This document shows, piece after piece, positions 47,651-57,850 of a DNA stretch of 64,000 nucleotides. The number at the start of each line of letters is the position of its first letter. The stretch's first letter is position 1. Made by a program: the position numbers and the translations under genes. The notes under the pieces were generated by a model. That model was not told the DNA's origin, did not search any database, and saw nothing but the letters and a program-made list of their open reading frames with translations. Location of the stretch: contig NZ_BTPM01000002.1 in the NCBI RefSeq assembly GCF_036245475.1, positions 62,001-126,000 on the forward strand. The letters run 5' to 3'. This stretch comes from Vibrio sp. 10N. GTDB taxonomy: Bacteria > Pseudomonadota > Gammaproteobacteria > Enterobacterales > Vibrionaceae.

Positions 47651-48437
47651 GGATACTCCTCATGTTCGTTATTACCAAACCATCAAGTTTTGGGTGGGGT
47701 TGGTATTAACTGTGGTTGTGTTTTCATCATTGGTCAAATTGGGGTTGTGGCAGCATCAGCGAGGTAACGAGAAAGTGGCTTTAGAACAGTCACTTGCATT
47801 ACGAGCACAGCAGCCTGCATCGGATTTATCCTCTCTAGATTTACCTTTAGCGCATCAAAATGAGCATGACTACCAACGCTGGATAGCGGTGCCAGTAAGT
47901 GCTCACTTTAACCCTGAACCTTTACTATTCTTTCTTGATAATCAAACGTTTGATGGCAGAGTTGGCTACTTAGTGCTGCAGGTGGTGAGGAGCAGCCACA
48001 CAGGCCAGCCGTTTTTGCTAGAGCTTGGCTTTGTTGCCGGTGGTTCTGATCGCCAAATGCTTCCAGCGATACGCGCTCTAAACGAGCCAGTAACGGTGAC
48101 TGGGCGTTTATACAAAAAAATGGACAGTCCACTCGGCACAGAGCTCTATGCTGAAGGCTTTGGAGCTGAGTTAATCAGTCAGTTTCGAATTCAACACCTT
48201 AACGTAGCGCAAATAGGCGAGCTTATCGGCCAGGAACTGTCGGCATGGGTGATTCAACCAACAGATACGTCAACGGCCTATCCACATCCTTGGAAACCGG
48301 TCTCAATGAACTCAGCCAAACATTTTGGTTATTCGTTCCAATGGTTCACGATGGCCGCGGTTTTATTATTTGTCGTTGCTATCGCATTTTGGCGCTGGCG
48401 CAGAGAGAGTCACTCGGCGCAGTCGGTGGATAAATGA
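47649..48437 (+). CDS. SURF1-family oxidase assembly protein
   Basis: About 262 residues with two terminal membrane spans (about 12-32 and 233-250) and a periplasmic middle, the SURF1 layout (LGLWQHQRGNEKVAL, PLLFFLDNQTFDGRVGYLV, FGYSFQWFTMAAVLL). SURF1 helps insert heme a into subunit I. ATG 47649 overlaps the start codon of the antisense DUF2909 gene; no strong ribosome site is seen for it. An upstream in-frame start at 47595 would overlap that gene much further. Confidence 0.85.
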   Translation: MDTPHVRYYQTIKFWVGLVLTVVVFSSLVKLGLWQHQRGNEKVALEQSLALRAQQPASDLSSLDLPLAHQNEHDYQRWIAVPVSAHFNPEPLLFFLDNQTFDGRVGYLVLQVVRSSHTGQPFLLELGFVAGGSDRQMLPAIRALNEPVTVTGRLYKKMDSPLGTELYAEGFGAELISQFRIQHLNVAQIGELIGQELSAWVIQPTDTSTAYPHPWKPVSMNSAKHFGYSFQWFTMAAVLLFVVAIAFWRWRRESHSAQSVDK

Positions 48438-48446
48438 GGGTAAACA

Positions 48447-49046
48447 ATGAGCAGTAAAGTAGAGATGACGACAGACGATAAACGAGCGCAGCAAGCACAA
48501 CTCAACCCTTCGACAGTCAGACGCGGAAGGCTGACTTTACTGGCGCTTATCATTTTTTTCGCGCTGCCTTTTATTATTGCCAAGGCGATTCTAAGCAATC
48601 ACTGGTATGAGTCGGGTGTGACCAATCACGGTACGCTTATTGAGCCAAGAGTCACCTTCGACTCTCTTGGATTGGTTAATCCATTGCAGACACAAAGTTG
48701 GCAATTGGGCTTTATGTTGCCTGCCGAGTGTGATGAGGCGTGTATTAACCGGCTTTACATCATGGGACAAACTTACCTTGCGCTTGGTAAGTACAAAGAG
48801 CGTGTTACACCCGTAGTTTACGTACCGGCAGGGCAGTCATTGCCAGAGCTGCCGGGTTCACTGAGTGTGATTACCATTAACCCCGAATTTGCAGCTGTGG
48901 TGCCGTCTCAAGGCTATTTGATTGCCGATACGCTTGGTCAGTTGGTGATGTTTTTTCCACCTACTTCGGAAGATAACCAGGTAGCGCATAGTAAGGGGCT
49001 GCTTTCAGATCTAAGAAAGCTACTGAAATTGTCACGGGTAGGTTAG
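48447..49046 (+). CDS. membrane-anchored protein of the oxidase cluster, unknown
   Basis: A 199-residue protein with one N-terminal span (about 27-49) and a periplasmic domain. The domain contains LPAECDEACINRLYIM, a CxxxC in a place resembling the copper motif of SCO proteins, and otherwise looks thioredoxin-like by order of strands, but I cannot assign it. It lies between SURF1 and ctaA with a 9-base gap, and a true SCO gene is not present. It could be a divergent copper carrier for CuA. Confidence 0.75.
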   Translation: MSSKVEMTTDDKRAQQAQLNPSTVRRGRLTLLALIIFFALPFIIAKAILSNHWYESGVTNHGTLIEPRVTFDSLGLVNPLQTQSWQLGFMLPAECDEACINRLYIMGQTYLALGKYKERVTPVVYVPAGQSLPELPGSLSVITINPEFAAVVPSQGYLIADTLGQLVMFFPPTSEDNQVAHSKGLLSDLRKLLKLSRVG

Positions 49047-49100
49047 ACGCCGAAAAAGTGTGAATCAACGAGAAGTCGATAGTCAGAGCAAGGAGTCGCT

Positions 49101-50264
49101 ATGGGATTGATCAACTTAGTCAGAGCTGCACTAATATTTACCGTCATTGTCATTGCAATGGGCGCGTATACACGGTTGGCAGATGCGGGGTTAGGGTGTC
49201 CGGATTGGCCTGGATGTTATGGCCAACTGACGGTTCCAAGTTCTCAGGTGGCGGTTGAAGTTGCGAATACACTATATCCTGAACGAGCGGTTGAGCCATA
49301 TAAAGCTTGGCTTGAAATGATTCATCGTTATTTAGCAGGAGGACTAGGGCTACTGGTGTTTGCTATCACCGTCCTAGGTGTATCGAAACATCGCAGAGAG
49401 CTGGGTATTGCCTTACCAATCACGCTTTCCTTAGTCATTCTGTTTCAGGCAGCACTTGGAATGTGGACTGTGACGCTTAAGCTGATGCCGATCGTGGTTA
49501 TGGGGCACTTATTGGGCGGCTTTACCATGTTTTCTCTGCTGTTTTATACCTACTTAAAGCTCAGACCCAAAGTAGAGGTGCGCCGTGCTAATAGCTCCGG
49601 TGATGTTGACTCAACTGAGAAGGCATTTGAGCCTAAGGTTGTTGATAAGCCTTCGAGTGCGGTGTTGCCAAAGTTGGTAAGCGCTCGCCTAAAAATGCTG
49701 GCTCTTGTAGCGCTGGCTGCGACGGTATTGCAAATCATGCTCGGCGGTTGGACATCGTCGAATTATGCAGCGGTGGTGTGTACAGCACTGCCAATTTGTG
49801 AGGGTGATTGGACTCAATATCTGGATTTCAAAACCGCCTTTACACCGATTCATTTTGGCTTTGATGACTATGAGTTCGGGGTGCTGGAGTACCCTGCAAG
49901 GATGACCATACATGTCACTCACCGAATGGGTGCCATTGTTGTGGCTCTGCTGGTGGGTTTGCTGGCCTTTCGACTGTGGCGATATCAGCACTCAGCGATT
50001 CGTAAAGTGGGCATCACCCTAGCGGCTTTGCTGACCATTCAGCTTATGTTGGGACTGAGTAACGTGGTATTTCACCTTCCTTTGCCTGTCGCTGTATTGC
50101 ATAACCTTGGGGCGGCCTTTTTGTTGCTGTCGCTCATTCATGCCAATTACGTAATGCATAGCGCTCGTTATGTGCGAATTGAAAAACCTACCTTGACCAT
50201 TGTTGAAGCCAACGGGCGAGTGACTTCTTTGAAAGTGTCTGGAGACAAGGAGAGTTCTCTATGA
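49101..50264 (+). CDS. ctaA: heme A synthase
   Basis: A 387-residue, eight-span Cox15/CtaA enzyme oxidising heme O to heme A. Seen: [21 protein letters not shown] near the N terminus, conserved heme histidines in [27 protein letters not shown] and [11 protein letters not shown] long cytoplasmic loop (about 155-195) with charged residues separates the halves. GGAG before ATG. Its stop overlaps the ctaB start (ATGA). Confidence 0.92.
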   Translation: MGLINLVRAALIFTVIVIAMGAYTRLADAGLGCPDWPGCYGQLTVPSSQVAVEVANTLYPERAVEPYKAWLEMIHRYLAGGLGLLVFAITVLGVSKHRRELGIALPITLSLVILFQAALGMWTVTLKLMPIVVMGHLLGGFTMFSLLFYTYLKLRPKVEVRRANSSGDVDSTEKAFEPKVVDKPSSAVLPKLVSARLKMLALVALAATVLQIMLGGWTSSNYAAVVCTALPICEGDWTQYLDFKTAFTPIHFGFDDYEFGVLEYPARMTIHVTHRMGAIVVALLVGLLAFRLWRYQHSAIRKVGITLAALLTIQLMLGLSNVVFHLPLPVAVLHNLGAAFLLLSLIHANYVMHSARYVRIEKPTLTIVEANGRVTSLKVSGDKESSL

Positions 50265-51178
50265 GTAAGACCACAATGATTAGTACAAATGAGGTTGCCT
50301 CTGCCTCCAAAGCCACGGTTAACTGGCGTGTCTATTTGACGCTTACCAAGCCTAAAGTCGTGGCGTTAATGATTTTGACTGCCTTAGTCGGTATGTGTCT
50401 GGCTGTGCCAGGGGCGCTGCCCGTGCAAGCCTCCATATTAGGACTAACGGGGATTGCCTTAATGGCAGGCTCGGCGGCTGCATTTAATCACCTTATCGAT
50501 CGCCGGATTGATGCGATTATGGCGCGTACACACAAACGCCCTTTACCGTCAGGAGATTTAAGTGCTGGGCGGGTTATGGTGTTTGCAACTGCAATAGGCG
50601 CTATTGGGTTTGCCGTGCTGGCGCTGGGTGTGAATTGGCTCACGGCGTGGCTTACGTTCGCAAGTTTGCTGGGTTATGCGGTCGTCTATACCTTGTATTT
50701 GAAACGCGCGACACCGCAAAATATCGTCATTGCAGGTATCGCAGGGGCGATGCCACCATTGCTTGGTTGGACAGCGGTGACAGGCGAGTTACACGCTAAC
50801 GCTTGGCTACTGGTTATGATCATTTTCATTTGGACACCGCCACATTTTTGGGCTTTAGCGATCCATAGAAAAGACGATTACGCGAAAGCAGACATTCCTA
50901 TGTTGCCAGTCACTCATGGTGTGGAATACACCAAAACGTCGATTCTGCTGTATACCATTTTGCTTGCGCTTGTGTGCCTGATGCCGGCATTGGTTGGAAT
51001 GACAGGACTGGTTTATCTGGCAGGCTCGACCTTCTTAAGCGCGGGCTTTATCTACTATGCATGGAAACTTAAAGTTGCCGCTACCGAGAAAACGGCGATG
51101 GAAACCTTTAAGTTTTCCATCATTCACTTAATGGTATTGTTCCTTCTGCTGCTGGTTGACCACTATATGCCTATATAG
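50261..51178 (+). CDS. ctaB: protoheme IX farnesyltransferase (heme O synthase)
   Basis: A 305-residue UbiA-family prenyltransferase with about nine spans. The Asp-rich site [21 protein letters not shown] and [21 protein letters not shown] text identify the family. It turns heme B to heme O, the substrate of ctaA just upstream. Last gene of the oxidase cluster. Confidence 0.94.
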   Translation: MSKTTMISTNEVASASKATVNWRVYLTLTKPKVVALMILTALVGMCLAVPGALPVQASILGLTGIALMAGSAAAFNHLIDRRIDAIMARTHKRPLPSGDLSAGRVMVFATAIGAIGFAVLALGVNWLTAWLTFASLLGYAVVYTLYLKRATPQNIVIAGIAGAMPPLLGWTAVTGELHANAWLLVMIIFIWTPPHFWALAIHRKDDYAKADIPMLPVTHGVEYTKTSILLYTILLALVCLMPALVGMTGLVYLAGSTFLSAGFIYYAWKLKVAATEKTAMETFKFSIIHLMVLFLLLLVDHYMPI

Positions 51179-51195
51179 TGGTGCATTTTGTAAGG

Positions 51196-51237
51196 CTATC
51201 TCTGCTGACCTTCAAAACGTCGAAATAGCAGAGATAG
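51196..51237. terminator. stem over the permease stop, between convergent operons
   Basis: CTATCTCTGCT (51196-51206) pairs with AGCAGAGATAG (51227-51237). The left arm contains the stop codon of the ABC permease on the minus strand, so the structure ends the coding frame and likely marks the junction between the ctaB and ABC transcripts. There is no T-run. Confidence 0.45.
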
Positions 51238-52107
51238 TGCAAGGCAGAGTAAGAAGTAGCATAAACCGACAATCAGCCATATCTCAAAAATAAGTCCAGA
51301 TGAGTTGGCCATCTCCGTGCCGACAAAGGTCATCTCTTGTATCGATATTAAAGATACGATCGACGTGTCTTTAACGAGTGAGATAGCTTGTCCAGCAAGC
51401 GCGGGAGCAACTGCAGTGAGCACCTGTGGGGCGATGACATCTTTATACTGATACCAGGTCGATAGTCCTAATGAACGGCCGGCTTCCCACTGTCCTTTGG
51501 GGATTGAGGCAAGGCCCGCGCGAATGATTTCTGCTACATAGGCAGATGAAAGTAGACCAATACAGATAACACCTGACAACAAGTTCTCCCAAAGTGAACT
51601 TGGACCAAACAAAAACGCCTGCCAACTCGATATCTCGCCAGTATATCCTCGCAGAATATCACTGAGCCCCAGAAGGGGAATGAGCTGATTCGAGATAAAG
51701 AAATAAAAGATAAAAATGAATACCAGCGGTGGGATATTACGCACCAACTGGATAAAGATATTGGCAGGGATGCTAAACACGGCGATGGCAGAGTGCTTCG
51801 CGAGCCCAAGCAGAGTGCCTAGGCTCAGCGCTAGCACCATTCCCCATATACTCAGCCTTAATGTCGCAATGATGCCTTGGACAAAATAAGGCAGTCCGCC
51901 GTTTGTGGTAGGGGTGAACACCAATTCAATCGCTTGACTCCAGCGCCAGTGATAGTTAATTCCAATCGAAGAGCGATAGGCCAACCATGCAACAAGACCA
52001 AGCAAGGCAAGCATCAGCACGCCATCGGTGAGGGTTGGTCGCCATCGTTTTTTCGACGATGGTTCTACACGGTTTGCGTTCATTTTGATTGAATTGGTGT
52101 TGCTCAT
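51196..52107 (-). CDS. polar amino acid ABC permease, subunit 2
   Basis: A 303-residue HisM-type permease with an N-terminal basic stretch, about six spans, and the EAA loop in AGLASIPKGQWEAGRSLGL that contacts the ATPase. Its start lies 5 bases after the stop of the binding-protein gene. With 52978 it forms a heterodimeric channel for a polar amino acid; the substrate is not deduced. Confidence 0.88.
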   Translation of the reverse strand: MSNTNSIKMNANRVEPSSKKRWRPTLTDGVLMLALLGLVAWLAYRSSIGINYHWRWSQAIELVFTPTTNGGLPYFVQGIIATLRLSIWGMVLALSLGTLLGLAKHSAIAVFSIPANIFIQLVRNIPPLVFIFIFYFFISNQLIPLLGLSDILRGYTGEISSWQAFLFGPSSLWENLLSGVICIGLLSSAYVAEIIRAGLASIPKGQWEAGRSLGLSTWYQYKDVIAPQVLTAVAPALAGQAISLVKDTSIVSLISIQEMTFVGTEMANSSGLIFEIWLIVGLCYFLLCLALSLLFRRFEGQQR

Positions 52108-52112
52108 TGAGA

Positions 52113-52937
52113 TTATTGTCCGCCTGCGATTTGATCTTGCCAGTCTAATGTTGAGAACCAGTACTCATAACGCTCTTTGAGCCAGCCATCATCCGTTCTT
52201 GCTTTGATCCACTCATCGAAGAAAGCTTTCTTATCGTCTTCGCCCAGACGTACGGCAAAGGCTTCATTGCCCTTAGAAAGACGTTCGCTAAATGGAATGA
52301 ACAACGCATCAGCATGCTTCACAGCTTCGTGCTCTGGTTTTGGGCTTGATGCAATCACCGCGTGGGCATTACCATTCAATACTTCTTGAAATGCTTGGGC
52401 ATCATCATCAAATTGTAGAACTTTGGCTTTCGGGAAAGTTTCGCGTGCCACTTGAACGGTAAATGCACCACGTCTAGCCGCGATCTTCACACGACGCGAG
52501 TCAAAGTCTTCGATCTTAGAAAAGTCGCCCGCCAGTGCTTTGCTTGCGGCAACTTGCACACCAGAGTGCGAATAAGGGGCGGTGAATAACACGCTTTTTG
52601 AGCGCTCTGGGGTAATCGACATTCCGCCAATGATCACATCGAACTTTTGAGAAAGTAGTGCTGGAATAATGCCATCCCATGCGGTTGGGACAAACTCCAC
52701 TTTCCAGCCAGAGTCTTCAGCTAGACGCTTCGCTACATCGATTTCGAAGCCAATAAGCTCGCCTTGTTTGTCACGCATGGCCCAAGGGACGAATGTCGAC
52801 ATTCCCACTCGCAATGTGCCTCGTTCATTGATTTTATCCAGGTTAGGTGTCTCGTTAGCTGTTGCGCCAAATGAAACTGCAAGGCCAATTGCGACGGTAC
52901 TGGCTGCTTTTACTAGATGTTTGAGTGTCCTTTTCAT
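52113..52937 (-). CDS. polar amino acid ABC substrate-binding protein
   Basis: A 274-residue periplasmic protein of the SBP_bac_3 family. Signal peptide about 1-27 (ending GATAN); binding-fold text RGTLRVGMSTFVPWAMRD, IGFEIDVAKRLAED and IIGGMSITPERSK. Ligand is a charged or amide amino acid by family; no side-chain argument from sequence is strong enough to say which. Sits between the two permease genes. Confidence 0.88.
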   Translation of the reverse strand: MKRTLKHLVKAASTVAIGLAVSFGATANETPNLDKINERGTLRVGMSTFVPWAMRDKQGELIGFEIDVAKRLAEDSGWKVEFVPTAWDGIIPALLSQKFDVIIGGMSITPERSKSVLFTAPYSHSGVQVAASKALAGDFSKIEDFDSRRVKIAARRGAFTVQVARETFPKAKVLQFDDDAQAFQEVLNGNAHAVIASSPKPEHEAVKHADALFIPFSERLSKGNEAFAVRLGEDDKKAFFDEWIKARTDDGWLKERYEYWFSTLDWQDQIAGGQ

Positions 52938-52977
52938 TGGGGACTCCTTGTTAGTAAAGAATGAGTAGCATAGAGAG

Positions 52978-53772
52978 TTATGACCGCTTCTCTTGACTTA
53001 AACGGTATTCAAGCCAGGCAGAGAATCCAGACAAAGTCAGCGTCAGCACGAGATAAATCGCGGCAACGGTAAACCAAATCTCAAACGGCATCGCGGTTTC
53101 CGCCACGATATTGCGCCCTTCGGTAGTGAGGTCAAAAATCGCCATTACGCTGACGATGGATGAGTTTTTAATCAGTGAAACCACTTCGTTGGTGAGTGGG
53201 GGCAGAGTGCGGCGCACCACTTGTGGCAATATCACGTCGTAGTAGGTGTAAAAGCGAGACAGGCCGATAGAGCGGCAGGCTTCAAATTGACCTTTCGGCA
53301 CGCTGTTAAGACCTGCGCGCAGAATTTCTGCTGTGTAAGCGCCTTGGAACAGTGCTAAGGCAAACATCGCGGTAGAAAATCTATCCAGACCAATGATGGG
53401 GCCAAACACGAAATAAAGTAAATAGATCTGGACCAATAGCGGAGTGTTACGAATACCCTCAACGTAGCAATGCGCTATCGCGCGCCCGACTACTGAATTT
53501 GAGGTCTTCAACAGTGCGGTAATCAGACCGAATAGTAGGGTGAACAGTAAGGCTAACGCGCTCAGTTTGATGGTGACCATCAAACCTTCCAGTAGCTCTG
53601 CGGGCCACCACTCACCATCTTCATAAAATGCTAGGTAGTCGGGAACACGCTCCCATTGCCAGCGATATCCCATGGCCTCCGCGCCGCTATCCAGAAGCCA
53701 AGCTATGGCGATCGCAACCAATGCGATTTGTAGGATGGCCGACAATGCCGGTTTTATAACTTTGAATACCAT
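52978..53772 (-). CDS. polar amino acid ABC permease, subunit 1
   Basis: A 264-residue HisM/GltJ-type permease with EAA loop AGLNSVPKGQFEACRSIGL. Its start overlaps the stop of the ATPase gene by one base and it lies 40 bases before the binding-protein gene. Confidence 0.88.
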   Translation of the reverse strand: MVFKVIKPALSAILQIALVAIAIAWLLDSGAEAMGYRWQWERVPDYLAFYEDGEWWPAELLEGLMVTIKLSALALLFTLLFGLITALLKTSNSVVGRAIAHCYVEGIRNTPLLVQIYLLYFVFGPIIGLDRFSTAMFALALFQGAYTAEILRAGLNSVPKGQFEACRSIGLSRFYTYYDVILPQVVRRTLPPLTNEVVSLIKNSSIVSVMAIFDLTTEGRNIVAETAMPFEIWFTVAAIYLVLTLTLSGFSAWLEYRLSQEKRS

Positions 53773-54494
53773 TAGTGATTTAAGATCTTATCCAAAAACG
53801 CCTTTGTGCGAGGGTGTTGTGGGGTATCGAATATTTGGCTCGGTGGTGCCGACTCGACTATTTGCCCTTCATCCATAAAAATAACGTTATGTGCGACACG
53901 CTTAGCAAACCCCATTTCATGAGTAACACAGAGCATGGTCATGCCTTCTTCGGCGAGCTCAACCATGACATTGAGCACTTCGCTAATCATCTCTGGATCG
54001 AGCGCTGATGTCGGTTCATCAAAGAGCAGAATGTCAGGCTTCATGCACAAAGAGCGCGCAATGGCGACACGTTGCTGCTGACCGCCAGATAGCTGGGAAG
54101 GGTATTTACCGGCTTGTTCGGCAATTTTCACCCGTTCAAGCATTTCCATAGCGCGTGATTCTGCTTGCTGTTTTGACAGTTTAAGCGTGCGCATTGGTGA
54201 AAGTGTGAGGTTTTCAAGCACGGTAAGATGTGGGAAAAGGTTAAAATGCTGAAACACCATGCCGACTTGTCCTGGCTTGATGCTCTTAGAGCTCACATCG
54301 TGGCCGAGCACTTGAATGTCACCAGAGTTATAGGCTTCTAATCCGTTGATACAGCGGATCAGTGTGGATTTTCCTGAGCCAGAAGGGCCACAAATTACGA
54401 CGATTTCGCCTTGTTTGACTTCGAGCTCGATAGCGTTCAGAGCTTGAAAGTCTCCAAACCATTTATTGACGTTGTTAAATTGTACTGCGTTCAC
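53772..54494 (-). CDS. polar amino acid ABC transporter ATPase
   Basis: A 240-residue GlnQ-type ATPase. Walker [11 protein letters not shown]-loop, signature [15 protein letters not shown], Walker [13 protein letters not shown], and the switch His in [14 protein letters not shown]. First gene of the operon (ATPase, permease, binding protein, permease). Confidence 0.93.
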   Translation of the reverse strand: MNAVQFNNVNKWFGDFQALNAIELEVKQGEIVVICGPSGSGKSTLIRCINGLEAYNSGDIQVLGHDVSSKSIKPGQVGMVFQHFNLFPHLTVLENLTLSPMRTLKLSKQQAESRAMEMLERVKIAEQAGKYPSQLSGGQQQRVAIARSLCMKPDILLFDEPTSALDPEMISEVLNVMVELAEEGMTMLCVTHEMGFAKRVAHNVIFMDEGQIVESAPPSQIFDTPQHPRTKAFLDKILNH

Positions 54495-54644
54495 ATGGAA
54501 CCCATTGTTTTTGTTATGTAGGTTTACATTAGCAATAGCGACAGCTCATAACAAGTGCATTTGCATATGAAGCTGGATGGGGTTAGGTGGGAGTGATGGG
54601 GTGTGTGAATCAGAAGTGCTAGGGCCCTTCTGATTCAACGACAA

Positions 54645-54779
54645 TTAGACATTTACACCATTTGGAACGCCGGCAAGAAAGGCTTGAAAACTGGACTCTC
54701 TCACTTTCTCCAATACGAATCTTAGTTCATCAATGAGGTTGTTTTTCGCCCAGTCGACGCGAATATCGATCGGGGCTTT
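54645..54779 (-). pseudogene. C-terminal gene remnant, minus strand
   Basis: The frame reads KAPIDIRVDWAKNNLIDELR and onward for about 45 codons to TAA. Word usage is that of a gene end (a regulator tail, perhaps LysR type, is possible but weak), but no start or N-terminal domain precedes it. It abuts the plus-strand remnant at 54772, as if the 5' parts of two divergent genes were lost in one deletion. Confidence 0.45.
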
Positions 54780-54894
54780 GCAAGCTGGAGATTCTGAAAT
54801 GGCGTATCAAGTCATGCAGAAGCATATGAAGACAGCACTTAAATTGATGAAAGTACAAGAAGTTGAAATGGAAAATCGATTTTTAGACGATTGA
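54772..54894 (+). pseudogene. C-terminal remnant of a GntR/FCD-family regulator
   Basis: The frame reads GALQAGDSEMAYQVMQKHMK, then about 20 more residues, ending NRFLDD. This is the usual last helix of FCD-domain (FadR-like) regulators, A(L/I)xxGDxExAxxxMxxH. The DNA-binding domain and most of the sensor are missing, so it is a decayed fragment. Confidence 0.6.
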
Positions 54895-55094
54895 CAGGTC
54901 ATTTTGACTCGTTAGTGACAATTTGATTTATGCATTTGTTGTGTCTTATTGACCTTTTTGTTGTTGTATTTAAGTTAAATGTCATATAAATCAATGCATT
55001 AAAAATTGGCACGCAACGTGCAAACAGGGACTTCAGGAAATAATCAGCTTTGGCTAAGTACCAAAGCACGACTGAATATACTGGAGTCCTTATT

Positions 55095-56756
55095 ATGTTC
55101 TGTATTCAATGCGAACAAACTATTCAAACCCCTGCTGCTAAGGGTTGCTCATTCGCACAAGGTATGTGTGGCAAAACGTCAGAAGTATCCGATCTACAAG
55201 ATGTTCTAGTGTATACCCTTCAGGGTGTTTCTTTCTGGGCTGACCAAGGTCGTAAGTTTGGTATTGTTGACCAAGAAATCGATCAGTGGGCGCCAAGAGC
55301 TTTCTTCTCTACGCTAACCAATGTGAACTTCGACCCTGAGCGTATTATTGAGCTTTCTACTCTAGCCGCTCAATATAAGGCACGACTGCAGCAGCAAGTT
55401 GAAGCCGCTTCTCTTGTTCAAGGTATTGCTATTGATGCGCTTTCACCCGCTGCGAAATTTGAACTACCAACAACAAAAGAGGCGCTGCTGGCGTTTGCTC
55501 CTACTGCTGCAGTAAACCGTGGTCACGATAGCCTTCACGAAGATGTGATTGGTCTGCGTCTACTTTGTCTCTATGGTCTGAAAGGTGCAGCAGCGTACCT
55601 AGAGCATGCTCGCGTACTATCGCAAACGGATGAATCCGTATACGGTGAATACCACCAGATCATGGCTTGGTTAGGCACGGATCCTGTCGACCTTGAGCCA
55701 CTACTGAATACGTCAATGCAGATTGGTCTTATGAACTATAAGATCATGGAAATGTTGGATAAAGGTGAAACAGATACCTTTGGTCATCCAGAGCCAACAC
55801 AAGTGAATGTGAAGACAGTGAAAGGCAAGTGTATTCTTGTTTCTGGTCACGACCTTCATGATCTTGAAAAAATCCTCCAGCAAACAGAAGGCTTAGGCAT
55901 CAACGTATACACCAATGGTGAGATGTTGCCTGCTCACGCTTACCCTGAGCTTAAAAAATACCCGCACCTTGCCGGTAACTACGGCAGTGCATGGCAGAAC
56001 CAGCAGAAAGAATTTGCTAACTTCCCGGGCGCTATCGTTATGACTTCAAACTGTCTGCTAAACCCGAATGTTGGTCAATATGCTGATCGTCTATTCACAC
56101 GAAGCATTGTTGGCTGGCCTGGCGTTGCGCATATCGAAGGTGATGATTTCAAGCAAGTGATCGAATGTGCACTGGCTCAAGATGGCTTCCAGCACGATGA
56201 GATTGAACAGATGATTACCGTTGGCTTTGGACGTAACGCACTAATGCAAGCGGCACCTGCTGTCGTGGAGCAAGTGAAAGCAGGTGCAATCAAGCACTTC
56301 TTCCTAGTGGGCGGCTGTGACGGTGATAAGTCTGAGCGTAGTTACTACACAGATTTCACAGCGCAAGCACCAGAAGACAGCGTTATCTTGACCTTGGCGT
56401 GTGGTAAGTTCCGCTTCAACAAGAACCAATTTGGTGACATTAACGGCATTCCTCGTCTATTGGATGTTGGTCAATGTAATGATGCTTATTCTGCAATCCA
56501 GCTGGCACTTGCACTCGCAGACGAGTTTGATTGTGGTATCAATGAGCTACCTTTGACTCTGGTACTTTCTTGGTTTGAACAAAAAGCCATTGTGATTCTG
56601 CTGACCCTATTTGCACTTGGCGTAAAAGGTATCTACACAGGGCCAACGGCTCCGGCGTTCCTAACCGATAACCTGCTTAGCATTCTGCAGCAGAAGTTCG
56701 ATATGCGTGGTATCACCACGGTTGAAAACGATCTTAAAACCATTCTGGCGGCATAA
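55095..56756 (+). CDS. hcp: hybrid cluster protein / hydroxylamine reductase
   Basis: A 553-residue iron-sulfur enzyme, proposed to reduce NO or hydroxylamine and to act in protein S-nitrosylation. N-terminal cysteines C3, C6, C18 and C25 (C-x2-C-x11-C-x6-C) fit the [2Fe-2S] class of enteric Hcp. Ligands of the hybrid 4Fe cluster are in the C-terminal half ([31 protein letters not shown]). The ATG at 55095 follows GGAG; a frame start at 55050 gives a non-family N terminus. hcr lies 57 bases on. Confidence 0.94.
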   Translation: MFCIQCEQTIQTPAAKGCSFAQGMCGKTSEVSDLQDVLVYTLQGVSFWADQGRKFGIVDQEIDQWAPRAFFSTLTNVNFDPERIIELSTLAAQYKARLQQQVEAASLVQGIAIDALSPAAKFELPTTKEALLAFAPTAAVNRGHDSLHEDVIGLRLLCLYGLKGAAAYLEHARVLSQTDESVYGEYHQIMAWLGTDPVDLEPLLNTSMQIGLMNYKIMEMLDKGETDTFGHPEPTQVNVKTVKGKCILVSGHDLHDLEKILQQTEGLGINVYTNGEMLPAHAYPELKKYPHLAGNYGSAWQNQQKEFANFPGAIVMTSNCLLNPNVGQYADRLFTRSIVGWPGVAHIEGDDFKQVIECALAQDGFQHDEIEQMITVGFGRNALMQAAPAVVEQVKAGAIKHFFLVGGCDGDKSERSYYTDFTAQAPEDSVILTLACGKFRFNKNQFGDINGIPRLLDVGQCNDAYSAIQLALALADEFDCGINELPLTLVLSWFEQKAIVILLTLFALGVKGIYTGPTAPAFLTDNLLSILQQKFDMRGITTVENDLKTILAA

Positions 56757-56767
56757 TCAGCAGTGAT

Positions 56768-56794
56768 TGAAATGGCGCTTCGGGCGCCATTTCA
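56768..56794 (+). repeat. hairpin between hcp and hcr
   Basis: Perfect 11-bp stem TGAAATGGCGC / GCGCCATTTCA with a TTCGG loop. There is no T-run, so transcription probably continues into hcr, perhaps at lower level or with mRNA protection. Confidence 0.7.
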
Positions 56795-56813
56795 TGTTTA
56801 GGAGAAGCAGAAA

Positions 56814-57833
56814 ATGGCCTGGTCCCATTCAGAAACAATTCAATTAACTTGTACTAAAAAGTGGTTTGAGACACCGGATTCGGTGTCGTTCGAGTTATCG
56901 AGCGATTCGCAGCACGATAGCTTTCAGTTCAAAGCTGGCCAGTTCTCTTCTCTCGGCTTTGATATTGAGGGTGAGACCACTTATCGAGCGTACTCTATTA
57001 GTTCAACGCCTGGTGAAAAGCGTTTAATGTTCACTGTTAAGCGTGTCCCTGATGGTTTGGTGTCTAACCATATTGTTGACAACTTGTCGGTTGGCAATAC
57101 GGTTCAAGTACAAAACCCTGTGGGGCAATTTAACAACGTGGATTGCGCTCCAAAGCAAAAGGTGCTGATGATCAGTGCTGGCTGCGGTGTTACGCCTGTC
57201 ATGTCGATGGTCGATCAGTGGTTAGGTGAAGGTGCTAATATTGACATCGAATTTCTTCATCTTGCTAAGAGCAAACTTGATGCGATTTACTTTAATCGAT
57301 TGGTTGAGCTGAACCAATCGGTAGATAATTTTCATCTCAACATGCTCCTTGAAGACAATACGGGCACCGACTTTCCGCAAGGATTGATCAGCTTAGAGTG
57401 GTTAAACGCTTTAGTTGCTGATTTTAAAGAGCGTACAATTTACCTTTGTGGCCCAACAGGCTTTATGGAAGCGGTGAAGTCAGCACTAGAAAGCGCCCAG
57501 TTTGATATGTCTCAGTTTCACCAAGAAAGCTTTACGCCAGCGAAGGTCGAAACTGAGGTGGGCGAGAGCCTTGTTAAGGTTGCGGTACCTGAATTTGGTG
57601 TTGAAGTCGAGGCAGAAGAAGGCAGCTTACTTATCGACGCGCTAGAGAAAGGTGGTGTGCCAGTGATTGCAGCTTGCCGCAGTGGTATTTGCGGTTCTTG
57701 TAAGTGCAAAGTGAAAGTCGGGCAGGTGGAATCCTCGAGCTTTGAGACCTTGTCGGACGAAGATAAGGCGAACGGTTTTGTACTGGCCTGCTCTAGCACC
57801 ATTAAATCCGATGTGGACGTGAGCTTGAGCTGA
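56814..57833 (+). CDS. hcr: Hcp reductase (NADH oxidoreductase)
   Basis: A 339-residue flavoprotein. FAD domain (YRAYSISSTPGE), NAD domain (SAGCGVTPVMSMV), and a C-terminal plant-type [2Fe-2S] domain with CRSGICGSCKCKV and a later ACSS. It passes electrons from NADH to Hcp. Standard hcp-hcr arrangement. Confidence 0.92.
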   Translation: MAWSHSETIQLTCTKKWFETPDSVSFELSSDSQHDSFQFKAGQFSSLGFDIEGETTYRAYSISSTPGEKRLMFTVKRVPDGLVSNHIVDNLSVGNTVQVQNPVGQFNNVDCAPKQKVLMISAGCGVTPVMSMVDQWLGEGANIDIEFLHLAKSKLDAIYFNRLVELNQSVDNFHLNMLLEDNTGTDFPQGLISLEWLNALVADFKERTIYLCGPTGFMEAVKSALESAQFDMSQFHQESFTPAKVETEVGESLVKVAVPEFGVEVEAEEGSLLIDALEKGGVPVIAACRSGICGSCKCKVKVGQVESSSFETLSDEDKANGFVLACSSTIKSDVDVSLS

Positions 57834-57850
57834 TGGCTTGGTAATACGAC

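Larger units (their letters stand above)
54495..55094. other. intergenic region upstream of hcp, with gene remnants
   Basis: A 600-base gap. It contains two C-terminal gene remnants (54645-54779 and 54772-54894) and an AT-rich hcp upstream part. ATTTAAGTTAAAT at 54968-54980 is a perfect inverted repeat in the hcp promoter region; NsrR sites have a different spacing, so I do not assign it. Nothing else seen. Confidence 0.5.

Noticed and set aside
54955..54985. NsrR or FNR site before hcp
   Set aside because: ATTTAAGTTAAAT is a perfect inverted repeat, but the spacing of NsrR (ATTT-N-AAAT) and FNR (TTGAT-N4-ATCAA) is not met.
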